NCBI RefSeq assembly: GCF_014200015.1
Contig: NZ_JACHOT010000001.1
Location: 1 to 64,000 of the forward strand
DNA: 64,000 bases
DNA from: Aminobacter niigataensis
GTDB taxonomy: Bacteria > Pseudomonadota > Alphaproteobacteria > Rhizobiales > Rhizobiaceae
Direction of reading: 5' to 3'
Position numbers and translations under genes: made by a program. The notes beneath the pieces were generated by a model. It had not been told where the DNA came from, did no database searches, and saw nothing but the letters and a program-made list of their open reading frames with translations. This document shows, piece after piece, positions 8,087 through 16,466 of the stretch (the stretch's first letter is position 1; each line of letters starts with the position of its first letter).

Positions 8087-8701
8087 TTAGCTCCGCGATG
8101 CAAATCCGATGAAATCATCTGGCTGGGCGCGGCCCATCTCTTCTTCCCAGTGGCGCCGGCACAAGGAGACATAGACATCCTTGCCGATTGCCACCTGCTC
8201 GCCCTGGCGCGCCACCTTGCCGTCGGGGCCGAGGCGGACCACCATAGTCGCCTTGCGGCCGCAACGGCAGATGGTGCGCACCTCGCGTAAATCGTCGGCG
8301 ATGGCGAGCAAAGCGCGCGAACCGCTGAACAAATTGCCCTGGAAATCGGTGCGCAGGCCGTAGCACATGACCGGGATATTCAGCCGGTCGGCAACCCGCG
8401 CCAGTTGCCAGACCTGTTCTTCTTCAAGGAACTGCGCCTCGTCGACGAAGATGCAATGCACTGTCGTATGATCGTGGTGCTCGGCGATACGGGCGAGCAG
8501 GTCGTCGCCGTGGCGGAACATTTCGGCGCCGGCCTCGAGGCCGATGCGCGACGAGATGTAGCCGGTGTCGCCCTTGCTGTAGTGGCCGGCGACGAACAGC
8601 ATCGTCGTCATGCCGCGCTCGCGGTAGTTGTAGGACGCCTGCAGAAGCATGGTCGTCTTGCCGGCGTTCATCGTGGCATAGTGGAAGTAGAGCTTGGCCA
8701 T
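8087..8701 (-). CDS. tdk: Thymidine kinase, type II
   Basis: 204 aa. Phosphorylates thymidine (and deoxyuridine) with ATP in the pyrimidine salvage pathway. Visible motifs are the P-loop MNAGKTT (11-17), the FVDEAQF loop (85-91) holding the catalytic Glu88, the substrate loop CYGLRTDFQGNLFSGS, and a zinc-binding set C145/C147 with C181/H184. The start was taken at MAKLYFHYA, which aligns with the family N-terminus; six upstream codons (MGLRKH) are probably not used. It is divergent from choX with about 215 nt between the two starts. Confidence 0.95.
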   Translation of the reverse strand: MAKLYFHYATMNAGKTTMLLQASYNYRERGMTTMLFVAGHYSKGDTGYISSRIGLEAGAEMFRHGDDLLARIAEHHDHTTVHCIFVDEAQFLEEEQVWQLARVADRLNIPVMCYGLRTDFQGNLFSGSRALLAIADDLREVRTICRCGRKATMVVRLGPDGKVARQGEQVAIGKDVYVSLCRRHWEEEMGRAQPDDFIGFASRS

Positions 8702-8916
8702 GTGCTTCCTTAAGCCCAAGCTGGCGGGCGCGGGGAGAGGGCAGCTTCGCCATCCACCGCAAAAAACCTTCGCGATGTCGCTGATGGATCAGCCCGCGGC
8801 GTGTGTCGCTGCGTCATGTCACTTGAATCCAAAGGAAAATGGTGTTTGGCTCGCGACAAAGACGAACAACAACACTATCGCGTTGCCGTTAAAAATACGA
8901 ATGGGAGAATCTACAT

Positions 8917-9852
8917 ATGTCGCGCATGATAACACTCGCCGCCGCCATCGGCGTGTCGGCGGTCATGACTGCCGGTGCCGCTTACGCGGGGGACGCCGAG
9001 AGCTGCAAGAAAGTGCGCCTGTCCGATGTCGGCTGGACCGACATCCAGGCCACCACCGGCGTTGCCTCGGTGCTGCTGACCGCAATGGGCTATGAGCCGG
9101 AGGTCATCCAGCTTTCGGTGCCGGTTACCTACGCCTCGCTCAAGAACAACGACCTCGACGTCTTCCTCGGCAACTGGATGCCGTCGATGACCAGCGACAT
9201 CAAGGATTACACCGCCGAAGGTTCGGTAGAGACCGTCAGCAAGAACCTCGACGGCGCCGGCTACGGCCTTGTCGTCCCAACCTATGTCGCTGAAGGCGGC
9301 GTCAAGACGCTGACCGACCTCGGCAAGTTCAAGGACAAGTTCGGCGGCAAGATCTACGGCATCGAAGCGGGCAATGACGGCAACCGCATCATCCTCGAAA
9401 TGCTGGGCAAGGCGGAGAACAATCTCGCCGGCTTCGAGCTGGTCGAATCGTCCGAAGCCGGCATGCTGACGCAGGCCGAGCAGGCGATGAAGGACAATCA
9501 GTGGATCGTCTTCCTCGGCTGGACGCCGCATCCTGTCATGGGCGAGATGAAGATCGCCTATCTCGACGGCATGGGCGACTCGGGCTTCGGCGCTGCCACC
9601 GTGCACACCAACGTGCGCAAGGGCTACGTCGCCGAGTGCCCGAATGTCGGCAAGTTCATCACCAACCTGTCGTTCGACCTGTCGATGGAAAACACCATGA
9701 TGGACGCGATCCTGAAAGGCGGCAATGCCAATGACGTCGCCAAGGAGTGGCTCAAGGCAAATCCCGACGCGGCCACCAAGTGGCTCGACGGCGTCACCAC
9801 CTTCGATGGCGGCGATGCTTCGGCTGCGGTGAAGGCGGCGCTGGCAAGCTAA
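8917..9852 (+). CDS. choX: Choline ABC transporter, periplasmic substrate-binding protein
   Basis: 311 aa with a Sec signal peptide (about 1-24, cleavage after AAYA). The binding-protein domain shows the aromatic box known from Sinorhizobium ChoX, here Trp40, Trp87, Tyr116 and Trp202, plus Asn153 in GIEAGNDGN. All are offset by 3 from the ChoX numbering I remember. Cys30 and Cys241 could form the disulfide described for the family. GGGAG lies about 10 nt before the ATG. First gene of choXWV, which imports choline for glycine betaine synthesis and catabolism. A terminator-like hairpin follows the stop codon. Confidence 0.93.
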   Translation: MSRMITLAAAIGVSAVMTAGAAYAGDAESCKKVRLSDVGWTDIQATTGVASVLLTAMGYEPEVIQLSVPVTYASLKNNDLDVFLGNWMPSMTSDIKDYTAEGSVETVSKNLDGAGYGLVVPTYVAEGGVKTLTDLGKFKDKFGGKIYGIEAGNDGNRIILEMLGKAENNLAGFELVESSEAGMLTQAEQAMKDNQWIVFLGWTPHPVMGEMKIAYLDGMGDSGFGAATVHTNVRKGYVAECPNVGKFITNLSFDLSMENTMMDAILKGGNANDVAKEWLKANPDAATKWLDGVTTFDGGDASAAVKAALAS

Positions 9853-9884
9853 GCCTGCGTCCTTGCCGACAAAATGACATGATG

Positions 9885-9916
9885 AAGGGCAGCGAAGCGA
9901 GACAGCTGCCCTTTTT
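9885..9916 (+). terminator. Intra-operon terminator/attenuator between choX and choW
   Basis: A 9-bp perfect stem (AAGGGCAGC / GCTGCCCTT) with an 11-nt loop, followed by T residues. It has full Rho-independent form and lies 33 nt after the choX stop, so it probably lowers choWV transcript relative to choX. It could also be a 3'-end stabilising hairpin after processing. Confidence 0.75.
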
Positions 9917-9981
9917 CGTATCAAGTTAAGCGAGAAGCGCCGGCGCGACCGGTGCCTGCGAAAGCAATAGAGAGGGGACAG

Positions 9982-10836
9982 ATGGATCCGGTATCGAGCT
10001 TGCTGGCCGCCTACAAGATTCCGATCGGCCTTTGGGGTAAGGCATTCTTCACTTTCCTCACCGACAACTTCAACGCCATCTTCCGCGGCTTTTCCAACGG
10101 CCTCAACCTGCTGCTCGATGGGCTGGTCGATGCGCTGCTGCTGTTGCCGCCGGTCGCGCTGGTCGCGCTCATCGCGCTGCTGGCCTGGTATCTCCAGCGC
10201 TCGCGGGCGCTGGCGATCGGCGTCGCACTGGGGCTGTTGTTCATCATCAACCAGGGCCTCTGGAAGCAAACGGTGGAAACGCTGGTGCTGGTCGTCGCCG
10301 CAGCCGCAGCCTCGATGCTGATCGGCGTGCCGCTCGGCATCTGGGCCGCGCACAAGCCCAAGGTCTACCGCGTCATGCTGCCGGTGCTCGACCTGATGCA
10401 GACGCTGCCGACCTTCGTCTACCTGATCCCGGTGCTCACTTTGTTCGGCCTCGGCAACGCGCCCGGCCTGATCGTCACCATCATCTTCGTCATCCCGACG
10501 GCGGTGCGTCTCACCCACCTCGGCGTCGTTTCGGTGCCAAAGGCCATCATCGAGGCCGGCGAGGCGTTCGGCGCCACCAAGCGGCAGCTGTTGTGGAAGG
10601 TCGAGTTGCCGGCGGCGCTGCCCACCATCATGGCGGGGCTGACGCAGTGCATCATGCTGTCGCTGTCGATGGTGGTGTTCGCCGCCCTCATCGGCGCCGG
10701 AGGCCTCGGAACGGAAATCAACCGCGCGCTCGGCTCACGCAAGATCGACCTCGGGCTTGAGGCGGGGCTGGCAATCGTGGTTCTCGCCATCGTGCTCGAC
10801 CGGATGACGCGTATCGGCGTGGGAGGCAAGAAATGA
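9982..10836 (+). CDS. choW: Choline ABC transporter, permease
   Basis: 284 aa, MDPVSSLLAAYKIPIG start with GAGAGGGG 5 nt upstream; ten in-frame codons further up are ignored. It is a ProW-type BPD permease with about six or seven membrane helices and the EAA loop near GEAFGATKRQLLWKVELPAALP, which docks on the ATPase ChoV. Located in the inner membrane. Stop overlaps the choV start (ATGA), so the two are translationally coupled. Confidence 0.93.
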   Translation: MDPVSSLLAAYKIPIGLWGKAFFTFLTDNFNAIFRGFSNGLNLLLDGLVDALLLLPPVALVALIALLAWYLQRSRALAIGVALGLLFIINQGLWKQTVETLVLVVAAAAASMLIGVPLGIWAAHKPKVYRVMLPVLDLMQTLPTFVYLIPVLTLFGLGNAPGLIVTIIFVIPTAVRLTHLGVVSVPKAIIEAGEAFGATKRQLLWKVELPAALPTIMAGLTQCIMLSLSMVVFAALIGAGGLGTEINRALGSRKIDLGLEAGLAIVVLAIVLDRMTRIGVGGKK

Positions 10837-12014
10837 ACATTGCCGTCGATTTCAAGAATGTCGACATCGTCTTCGGTAACGACACCAAAGGCTCGCTCAA
10901 TCTGATCGACAGCGGCGCCAGCCGCGCCGAGATCCTCGAAAAGACCGGCAACGTGCTCGGCTGCGCGGGTGCCAATCTCACCGTCAACGAGGGCGAGATC
11001 TCGGTGCTGATGGGCTTGTCCGGTTCGGGCAAGTCGACGCTGCTGCGTGCCGTCAACCGCCTCAACATCGTCTCGCGCGGCCAGGTCATGGTCAAAGACG
11101 GCGACAAGATGGTCGACGTCGTCTCCTGCGACGAGGCCACGCTGCGGCGGCTGCGCCAGCATCAGGTCGCCATGGTGTTCCAGCAGTTCGGCCTGCTGCC
11201 CTGGCGCACGGTCGAGGAGAATGTCGGCCTCGGCCTCGAACTTGCCGGCATGCCGGAAGCCGAGCGCAAGCAGAAGGTCGGCAAGCAGCTCGACCTCGTC
11301 AACCTGACGCCCTGGGCGAAGAAATACGCCCATGAGCTTTCGGGCGGCATGCAGCAGCGCGTCGGCCTAGCGCGTGCCTTCGCCACCGAGGCGCCGATCC
11401 TTCTGATGGACGAGCCGTTTTCGGCGCTCGATCCGCTGATCCGCACCAAGCTGCAGGACGAGCTGCTGCAGCTGCAGAAGACGCTGAAGAAGACGATCAT
11501 CTTCGTCAGCCACGATCTCGAGGAAGCGCTGAAGATCGGCAACACCATCACCATCATGGAAGGCGGGCGCATCGTCCAGTCCGGACCGCCCGAGGACATC
11601 GTGCTGCGTCCGGCCAACGACTATGTCCGCGACTTCATCGCCAATGTGAACCCGCTGTCGGTGCTGACGGCATGGAACGTCATGCGCGACCGCCGCGATC
11701 TCGAAGATGCGGGGAAGGGCTGGGTCTGGCTCGACCGGCGCAAGACGACACGCTTCAAGATCGACGCGCAGGGTCTTGTCGCCGCCGCCGAGCGCAACGG
11801 CCAGCCGGCCGTATGGGTGTCCGTCGACGACATCGAAAAATCGTCCGACGAGGCCTCGCACGTGTTCTGGGCCAAGCCCGGAACCTCGCTCAAGTTGGTG
11901 ATGCTCGCCATGCACCGCTCGCAGACGTCGCCTGTGGCGCTGTTCGACGACCAGTCGCGCTTCGTCGGCGCCATCGGTATCCGCGATGTGCTATCGGCGG
12001 TGCTCAGGCGGTAG
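10833..12014 (+). CDS. choV: Choline ABC transporter, ATP-binding protein
   Basis: 393 aa. ATPase of the quaternary-amine importer family (ProV/OpuAA-like). Walker A GLSGSGKST is near residue 60, the Q-loop is in VFQQFGLLPW, the signature LSGGMQQRVGLARA is near 170, and Walker B is LLMDEPFSALD. The C-terminal ~120 residues after the ATPase core correspond to the CBS-like regulatory part of this family. Overlaps choW by 4 nt. Confidence 0.93.
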   Translation: MNIAVDFKNVDIVFGNDTKGSLNLIDSGASRAEILEKTGNVLGCAGANLTVNEGEISVLMGLSGSGKSTLLRAVNRLNIVSRGQVMVKDGDKMVDVVSCDEATLRRLRQHQVAMVFQQFGLLPWRTVEENVGLGLELAGMPEAERKQKVGKQLDLVNLTPWAKKYAHELSGGMQQRVGLARAFATEAPILLMDEPFSALDPLIRTKLQDELLQLQKTLKKTIIFVSHDLEEALKIGNTITIMEGGRIVQSGPPEDIVLRPANDYVRDFIANVNPLSVLTAWNVMRDRRDLEDAGKGWVWLDRRKTTRFKIDAQGLVAAAERNGQPAVWVSVDDIEKSSDEASHVFWAKPGTSLKLVMLAMHRSQTSPVALFDDQSRFVGAIGIRDVLSAVLRR

Positions 12015-12022
12015 CGATCTTT

Positions 12023-12196
12023 TCCTTCTCCCCTTGTGGGAGAAGGTGGATCGGCGCGCAGCGCCGAGACGGATGAGGGGTGTTGGCCGGAGTGCTACCA
12101 CCCCTCAGCGCGGGGTGTCATGCGTCGCGCTTCGTCCAACACCCCTCATCCGCCTTCACTCCGTTCAGGCACCTTCTCCCACAGGGGGAGAAGGTA
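12023..12196. repeat. Palindromic intergenic element, CCTTCTCCC type
   Basis: Outer arms CCTTCTCCCCTTGTGGGAGA and its inverse (TCTCCCACAGGGGGAGAAGG) enclose GACGGATGAGGGGTGTTGG and its inverse. Closely related to the element at 46099-46260. Fills the convergent gap between choV and the secreted-protein gene. Confidence 0.8.
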
Positions 12197-12203
12197 AGAA
12201 GCC

Positions 12204-12716
12204 TCACTCTTCCTGGTCGCCCAACAACTCGTTCAGCCTGGCCGCATAAGGCTGCACGGCGTCGACATATTTCTCGCCTTCGGCGCGCAGTGCCCGTGTC
12301 TCGGCGATCTTGGTCTCGACGAAGCTGCGCATCTCGGCCTTCTGCTCGTCATTCAGATCGCTGGCATCGACTCTTTCCGTCAGGCCCGAGAATGTGGCTT
12401 CGAACCTTTCGGTGGCGATTGTCGCGAGATAACCCCGGAAGGTGGCGTCGAGCGCCTGCTTCCAGGTTTCGCGGCTGAAACCGGCCTTGGCGATGCGGCC
12501 CTCGAGGCCGGCATCGTCGTCGAACCATTGGTCGGCCTCCTCTTCGTCATAGGCGAGGCGGCCGAGTTCCGGCTCCAACTCGGTGAGCAGCTGCACCACC
12601 TTGCCGACCTCATCGAACGTCAATGCCCGAGCCGGCAGCACGAACGCGCCGAGGGCTAGGCTTGCCGCCAGCAGACTGCCGGCGAGATGGCGCTTGAGCA
12701 GGGAAAGCCCGGTCAT
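12204..12716 (-). CDS. Secreted protein of unknown function
   Basis: 170 aa from the ATG at 12716, whose ATGA overlaps the stop of the lipoprotein gene upstream. A signal peptide (about 1-33, LAASLALGAFVLPARA) is clear. The mature part is small, acidic and helical (YDEEEADQWFDDDAGLEGR, LNDEQKAEMRSFVETKIAE). No domain recognised. The coupling with the lipoprotein gene implies joint function in the envelope. Confidence 0.65.
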   Translation of the reverse strand: MTGLSLLKRHLAGSLLAASLALGAFVLPARALTFDEVGKVVQLLTELEPELGRLAYDEEEADQWFDDDAGLEGRIAKAGFSRETWKQALDATFRGYLATIATERFEATFSGLTERVDASDLNDEQKAEMRSFVETKIAETRALRAEGEKYVDAVQPYAARLNELLGDQEE

Positions 12717-13072
12717 CCCATGCACTCCGCTTCCAGTGCCTTGCCGGCATCGTCCTGGGCCTTGGCCTGCATCAGCGAACCGCCGACAGACGCGGCCTGC
12801 GCGGCGATCGCGCCGCCGCGACCAAGGCCGCCGAAGCCGCCGACCATCGAAAGCGCGCCGCCGAGCATGGCGGCGTTGGTCTGCGCCTTGGTCGCCTTGC
12901 GCATGGCTTCCTCGCAGCGCTGTTCGGCCGTCATCTTCCCGGCTTTGCCTTTGGGCGCGACCTGGGCCGCCGCCTCAGGCGCTCCGGCTGTTGTCGTCGT
13001 GCTGGTTGTCGAGGTCGTCTGGCTGCAGGCGGCGAGCACGCCGCACAACATCAATGCAATCGCTGTTTTCAT
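12713..13072 (-). CDS. Small lipoprotein of unknown function
   Basis: 119 aa starting MKTAIALMLCGVLAACSQTT. The lipobox LAAC gives a lipidated Cys16 after signal peptidase II cleavage (lipidation by Lgt, encoded at the other end of this window). A Ser/Thr-rich linker follows, then a helical part and a glycine-rich stretch (MVGGFGGLGRGG), ending in Cys-Met-Gly. An in-frame upstream extension of 50 codons lacks a signal peptide and is rejected. Translationally coupled to the secreted-protein gene. Confidence 0.65.
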   Translation of the reverse strand: MKTAIALMLCGVLAACSQTTSTTSTTTTAGAPEAAAQVAPKGKAGKMTAEQRCEEAMRKATKAQTNAAMLGGALSMVGGFGGLGRGGAIAAQAASVGGSLMQAKAQDDAGKALEAECMG

Positions 13073-13306
13073 GGATCTCTCGATTTCGCTGGAGATGGCG
13101 CGAACTCCGTGGAGACGGCCCATGCGCGGACCGCCGACTCTGCCCAGTCGGCGGTCCGGCGATGGCCGGCCACGCATGCGTTCGAAGAGCGCCCCCGCCC
13201 GTCGGATGCATCGGTCCGCCACGGCACTGCTCTACGACGGCGCGGCTGGCGCGGTCTTGGCTGGGGACGAACAGATGCGGACTGGTGCGAACCGGAAAGG
13301 CCCGAA

Positions 13307-14260
13307 CTACTGGCGGCGGCGCAGGGCTGCGGCCTTGATCTCCTTCGGCGTCGTGCCGAAGCGCTGCCTAAAGGCACGGTTGAAATAGGACAGGTCGCCA
13401 AAGCCGGCGTCGAAGGCAATGGCCGAGATCGTGGCTGCGCCGCCATTGCCGAGCGAACGGACGGCGAGGTCGAGCCGGGCATCGCGCAGGAACTCGGAGA
13501 AGGTCGAGCCTTCCTGCTCGAACAGCCGCTGGATATAGCGCGGGGTCACGCCCTGACGCCGGGCTATTACGCTGACGTTCAGTTCGGGATCGGTCAGGTA
13601 GCGTAGCACCTCGGCCTTGACCAGTTCCAGCCGCGCGGCACCCAGGCTGGCGCGCACCGGTTCGGCGGCGGCGTTCGTCGCGCCTTGCACGACGAGGGCC
13701 GCGAGGTCGTAGAGATGATTGCCGGCAAGCGTACGACCGGCTTCGCCGTCGGGTGCTGCGGCGCGCAGCAGGTCGGCATATCCAGTCAGCAGCGCGGCAC
13801 CCCCGGCTTGCGCCGGAATGTGGTGAAACGCTTGCATGCGGACACGGGGCGCTATCGCTGCAAGCCGCGCCTCGTTCAGGGCCACGACCTTGAGCAGCGT
13901 GTTCGGCAAGGCGAAAGCCATGGCCGTGGCCTCGTTGACCAGGGTGATGTCGCCGGCCCTGATCGACAGCGGCGGCTTGCCGGCGATTGCGACCTCATAA
14001 TCCGTGGTATGGATGGTCATCAGATAGTCTTGGCGGCCGTCTGCGGCCATCAGGTCCCTGGGGCGTTCACCGAGCACAGCCGAATAGCACGCGGTTCCGA
14101 TCGTCGTGCCGGCGTCGAGGAAGTAGGCGGAGACGTCGAACGCAAAGCTGTCGGCATCGGCTGGCCGGAAGCGCAGGCCCGCGACATGGCGGGCGACGAA
14201 ATCGTGCAGGTAGGACAGGCGGTCTCGTGCGGGAACGTCAAAAGTCGTAAGGCGCTGCAT
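13307..14260 (-). CDS. AraC family transcriptional regulator
   Basis: 317 aa from MQRLTTFDVPARDR. The N-terminal part is an effector or dimerisation domain of the AraC-binding-like type (LSIRAGDITLVNEATAMAF). The C-terminal ~100 residues carry two helix-turn-helix motifs: LNVSVIARRQGVTPRYIQRLFEQ and ISAIAFDAGFGDLSYFNRAF followed by FGTTPKE, the standard family signature. The target is unknown; no operon partner is on the same strand, so it may act on genes elsewhere or on its neighbour DUF1428. Confidence 0.85.
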   Translation of the reverse strand: MQRLTTFDVPARDRLSYLHDFVARHVAGLRFRPADADSFAFDVSAYFLDAGTTIGTACYSAVLGERPRDLMAADGRQDYLMTIHTTDYEVAIAGKPPLSIRAGDITLVNEATAMAFALPNTLLKVVALNEARLAAIAPRVRMQAFHHIPAQAGGAALLTGYADLLRAAAPDGEAGRTLAGNHLYDLAALVVQGATNAAAEPVRASLGAARLELVKAEVLRYLTDPELNVSVIARRQGVTPRYIQRLFEQEGSTFSEFLRDARLDLAVRSLGNGGAATISAIAFDAGFGDLSYFNRAFRQRFGTTPKEIKAAALRRRQ

Positions 14261-14413
14261 CGAACGGTTCCATCTCAGCGTGCATGATCTACCTATGCGC
14301 GAAACGAATTGCGCATTCAGCCTATGCGGGTTGCTGTTATTGACGGAACGTCTGATGCGGTCAAGCGGGCGGCCGCCGGCTGCTGCCGGCAACCGCCATT
14401 GCTTCGGGCGCCT

Positions 14414-14767
14414 TCAGCTTTCGATGAACGGCTTGAAGCCGCCATAGATCATGCGCTTGCCGTCGAACGGCCATGACGCCGGATCGCCCTGCAAGCGCGG
14501 GTCGGCCATCACCTTCTTCATGATCTCGTCGCGTTCCTCGCGCGAGCGGTAGACGATCCATGAGAAGACGACAATCTCGTCGTCCGTGGCCTGCACCGCG
14601 CGGGGAAACGAGGTGACTTCGCCATAGGGCACGTCGTCGGCCAGGCACTCGACATAGGCGATTGCGCCGTGGTCCTTCCAGACCTCGCTCCCGGTGCGCG
14701 CCATCTCCTTGTAGGCCTCGATCTTGCCTTTCGGCACGGCGAGCAGGAACCCATCGACATAGGACAT
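14414..14767 (-). CDS. DUF1428 family protein
   Basis: 117 aa, MSYVDGFLLAVPKGKIEAYKE, with GAGGAG 5 nt before the ATG. DUF1428 proteins are small dimeric alpha/beta-barrel (ferredoxin-like) proteins related to antibiotic-biosynthesis monooxygenase folds. The usual marks are present: YVDGFL at the start, a mid ECLADDVPYGEVTSF, and the closing DGKRMIYGGFKP. Function is not established. A longer upstream frame is not supported. Confidence 0.85.
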   Translation of the reverse strand: MSYVDGFLLAVPKGKIEAYKEMARTGSEVWKDHGAIAYVECLADDVPYGEVTSFPRAVQATDDEIVVFSWIVYRSREERDEIMKKVMADPRLQGDPASWPFDGKRMIYGGFKPFIES

Positions 14768-14966
14768 GCTTCTTCTCCTCGTGTTGTGACATTGCAAGGA
14801 CGAACGGCCGGTGCCCTTTCCGACATCCGTGTCCAACTTTTTTCGTCGGGCCTGCCTCTCAATGGCCGGGTACGGCGATGGTTCCGGCCGCAGGGCTGGG
14901 TGCGGCGTTGCGGAGCGGGTCGATCGATCCCATACTGTGGAAGCCCGCGCATGAGGCTCGCTTGCC

Positions 14967-15272
14967 ATGCCCGAAATCACCACTGCTCCCCACACCAAGG
15001 TCAGCCCGAAGACCGAGCGACCGAAGCTACACAAGGTCATCCTGCTCAACGACGACTTCACGCCGCGCGACTTTGTCGTCACGGTGCTGAAGGGCGAGTT
15101 CCACATGTCGGAGGACCAAGCGCATCGGGTGATGATCACCGCCCATCAGCGTGGCGTCTGCGTCGTCGCGGTGTTCACCCGGGACGTCGCCGAGACCAAG
15201 GCGACGCGGGCGACCGAGGCTGGAAAGGCCAAGGGCTACCCGCTGCAATTCACCACCGAACCGGAGGAATGA
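14967..15272 (+). CDS. clpS: ATP-dependent Clp protease adaptor, ClpS2-type
   Basis: 101 aa. ClpS adaptors bring N-degron substrates to ClpAP. The N-degron pocket keeps Asn28-Asp29-Asp30, Met56 and His60, but the gate residue equivalent to E. coli Met40 is Arg34 (DFTPRDF). The sequence, including the ending LQFTTEPEE, matches the ClpS2 paralogue known from Agrobacterium, which is reported to be more selective than ClpS1. There is no clpA next to it, unlike usual clpS-clpA pairs. Monocistronic. Confidence 0.9.
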   Translation: MPEITTAPHTKVSPKTERPKLHKVILLNDDFTPRDFVVTVLKGEFHMSEDQAHRVMITAHQRGVCVVAVFTRDVAETKATRATEAGKAKGYPLQFTTEPEE

Positions 15273-15389
15273 GAGGCACCCGCAAGGCCGGGCCGACGAT
15301 ATTTGGCTTATCGAGCGTCGAACGCCTGCAGGGCAGGGGACCATGGCGCCGAAACTGGAGGTAAGGGCGACCGCCCTATCGGCGATCAG

Positions 15390-15620
15390 TCACGGCCAGA
15401 TTGGCTCTTCGCCGGAAACCGGTCCGGCATAGAGCTCACGGCCGGACCAGTCGCAGACGCGGACGTGGTCCGGGATCTGCGGCATGGCGAGTGTGTGGAA
15501 AAGCGAGCCGGCGATGTCGATTGCCGATTCCAGGTTCGCCGCTTCGAGCGGAACCCGGTCGAGGGTGGCGTGCGCGCCGTCTTCTTCGCGCAGGCGATAA
15601 AATTCGATGACGAAGTTCAC
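15390..15620 (-). CDS. Small conserved rhizobial protein
   Basis: 76 aa beginning at a GTG (15620) with GGAGG 5 nt upstream. The sequence M(V)NFVIEFYRLREEDGAHATLDRV... ends DWSGRELYAGPV followed by a short tail. It is of the kind seen as a hypothetical protein in Mesorhizobium relatives, but I cannot assign a family. It is on the opposite strand to clpS. Confidence 0.6.
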   Translation of the reverse strand: MNFVIEFYRLREEDGAHATLDRVPLEAANLESAIDIAGSLFHTLAMPQIPDHVRVCDWSGRELYAGPVSGEEPIWP

Positions 15621-15675
15621 ATTCGCCTCCAGCCGCCTGATCCCGGAGATCGCAGACGATTTTCGGGGCCGTGCG

Positions 15676-15816
15676 TCAGCCTTTCGGCTTGCCCTTGTAG
15701 GGGGCGGTTTCTGCCTGTTTGACCTGGGAGCCGAATGGGGCAGCCGCCTTCACGGCGACCTTTTCCTTCTTGGGTTTTCTGGTTTCGCGGTTGCTGCGTT
15801 GTTGGCCCTTGGCCAT
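15676..15816 (-). CDS. Very small basic protein (46 aa)
   Basis: 46 aa: MAKGQQRSNRETRKPKKEK..., rich in Lys/Arg and without secondary-structure-forming hydrophobics. Strong AAGGAGG ribosome-binding site 8 nt before the ATG. Similar short proteins with a MAKGQ(Q)RSNRE start are common in rhizobia. Its charge suggests nucleic-acid binding, which is only inference. Confidence 0.65.
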   Translation of the reverse strand: MAKGQQRSNRETRKPKKEKVAVKAAAPFGSQVKQAETAPYKGKPKG

Positions 15817-15849
15817 GATCATTTCCTCCTTGCCAGTGAAACGTCGCGC

Positions 15850-16104
15850 CTATCCGGCCGCCGCTTCGACCCCCTCGAGATTGTCTTCCGTGGTGACCCG
15901 CTCGTGGCTCTCGCTGTCGCTGCGGATCCGGTATTGCGGCGAGCCGTCCTTGGCCGGCAATGTCGCCTTGACGTGGAAGGTCTCCGCGTCCTTCACCGCG
16001 ATGCCGACCCGGCTCCTGATCCGGACCATCTGGCCGACCGCGAAGCGATGCGACGGCTTTTCCACGCGCGGGGCTGTAGCCGGTCCCTTTGTGAACCTGA
16101 TCAT
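15850..16104 (-). CDS. Small conserved protein (84 aa)
   Basis: 84 aa, MIRFTKGPATAPRVEKPSHRF, continuing FAVGQMVRIRSR. The compact beta-rich look (VGQMVRIRS, YRIRSDSESHERV) suggests a small SH3-like barrel, unproven. The start overlaps the stop of the 88-aa gene by 4 nt (ATGA), so the two form an operon. Family not recognised. Confidence 0.6.
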   Translation of the reverse strand: MIRFTKGPATAPRVEKPSHRFAVGQMVRIRSRVGIAVKDAETFHVKATLPAKDGSPQYRIRSDSESHERVTTEDNLEGVEAAAG

Positions 16105-16367
16105 GCGAGCTGTTCCTGGTCCTGCCGCAGCGCGGCTTCGAGTTCGGCGTGGTCGATGGCCAGAACCTGGCTGGTGAGCAGATTGGAAGACCGGGCGGGC
16201 AGGTGGATGTAGGTGGCAACGCGCCGGTAGGCGATCCAGGATATGCCGTCGATCATTTCCTCATCCTCGTCGATATCGTAGTCGCCCGCCGGCTGGATTT
16301 CTTCCAATCCACGCAAGGCGAACGGCTTGTCGAAATGGACGGTCGAGTGCTTGGTGCGCCCGGTCAT
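16101..16367 (-). CDS. Small conserved protein (88 aa)
   Basis: 88 aa from MTGRTKHSTVHFDKPFALRG. Contains an acidic stretch DYDIDEDEEMIDGISWIAYRR. The upstream 12 codons of the open frame are ignored because the ATG at 16367 fits the start better. Coupled by ATGA to the 84-aa gene. It lies only 24 nt after a terminator hairpin that ends a leader-like sequence (16391-16466), so its expression may be under attenuation. Confidence 0.6.
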   Translation of the reverse strand: MTGRTKHSTVHFDKPFALRGLEEIQPAGDYDIDEDEEMIDGISWIAYRRVATYIHLPARSSNLLTSQVLAIDHAELEAALRQDQEQLA

Positions 16368-16390
16368 GACAGCAACTCCGTTAATGGACG

Positions 16391-16414
16391 AAAAGCGGAG
16401 CAATGCCCCGCTTT
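16391..16414 (-). terminator. Terminator hairpin after the MYW leader ORF, downstream of cspA
   Basis: On the minus strand: AAAGCGG, a short stem interruption, then CCGCTTTTCG. The 7-bp outer stem (16392-16398 with 16408-16414) has a T-run after it. It begins 7 nt after the stop of the 14-codon ORF, and lies between cspA and the 88-aa gene. Confidence 0.6.
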
Positions 16415-16421
16415 CCTCACT

Positions 16422-16466
16422 TCAGCCGTGCTCGGAAGCGAACCGAGAGAGACGCTGCCAGTACAT
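16422..16466 (-). CDS. Putative 14-aa leader peptide, M-Y-W-Q-R-L-S-R type
   Basis: Encodes MYWQRLSRFASEHG and ends at TGA just before a terminator hairpin. The start is preceded by TGACCACGG, identical at a second locus (50343-50362), where the ORF reads MYWHRMSRR. Codons 5, 7 and 8 differ between the two copies (CGT/CGG, TCT/TCG, CGG/AGA) but encode the same residues, which suggests selection on the peptide. The ATG sits in the loop of a hairpin (16451-16480). It may control cspA mRNA end formation or the downstream 88-aa/84-aa operon. Not a known family to me. Confidence 0.45.
   Translation of the reverse strand: MYWQRLSRFASEHG

Noticed and set aside
8911-10518. 535-aa frame antisense to choX/choW
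   Set aside because: Covers two well-identified genes on the other strand.
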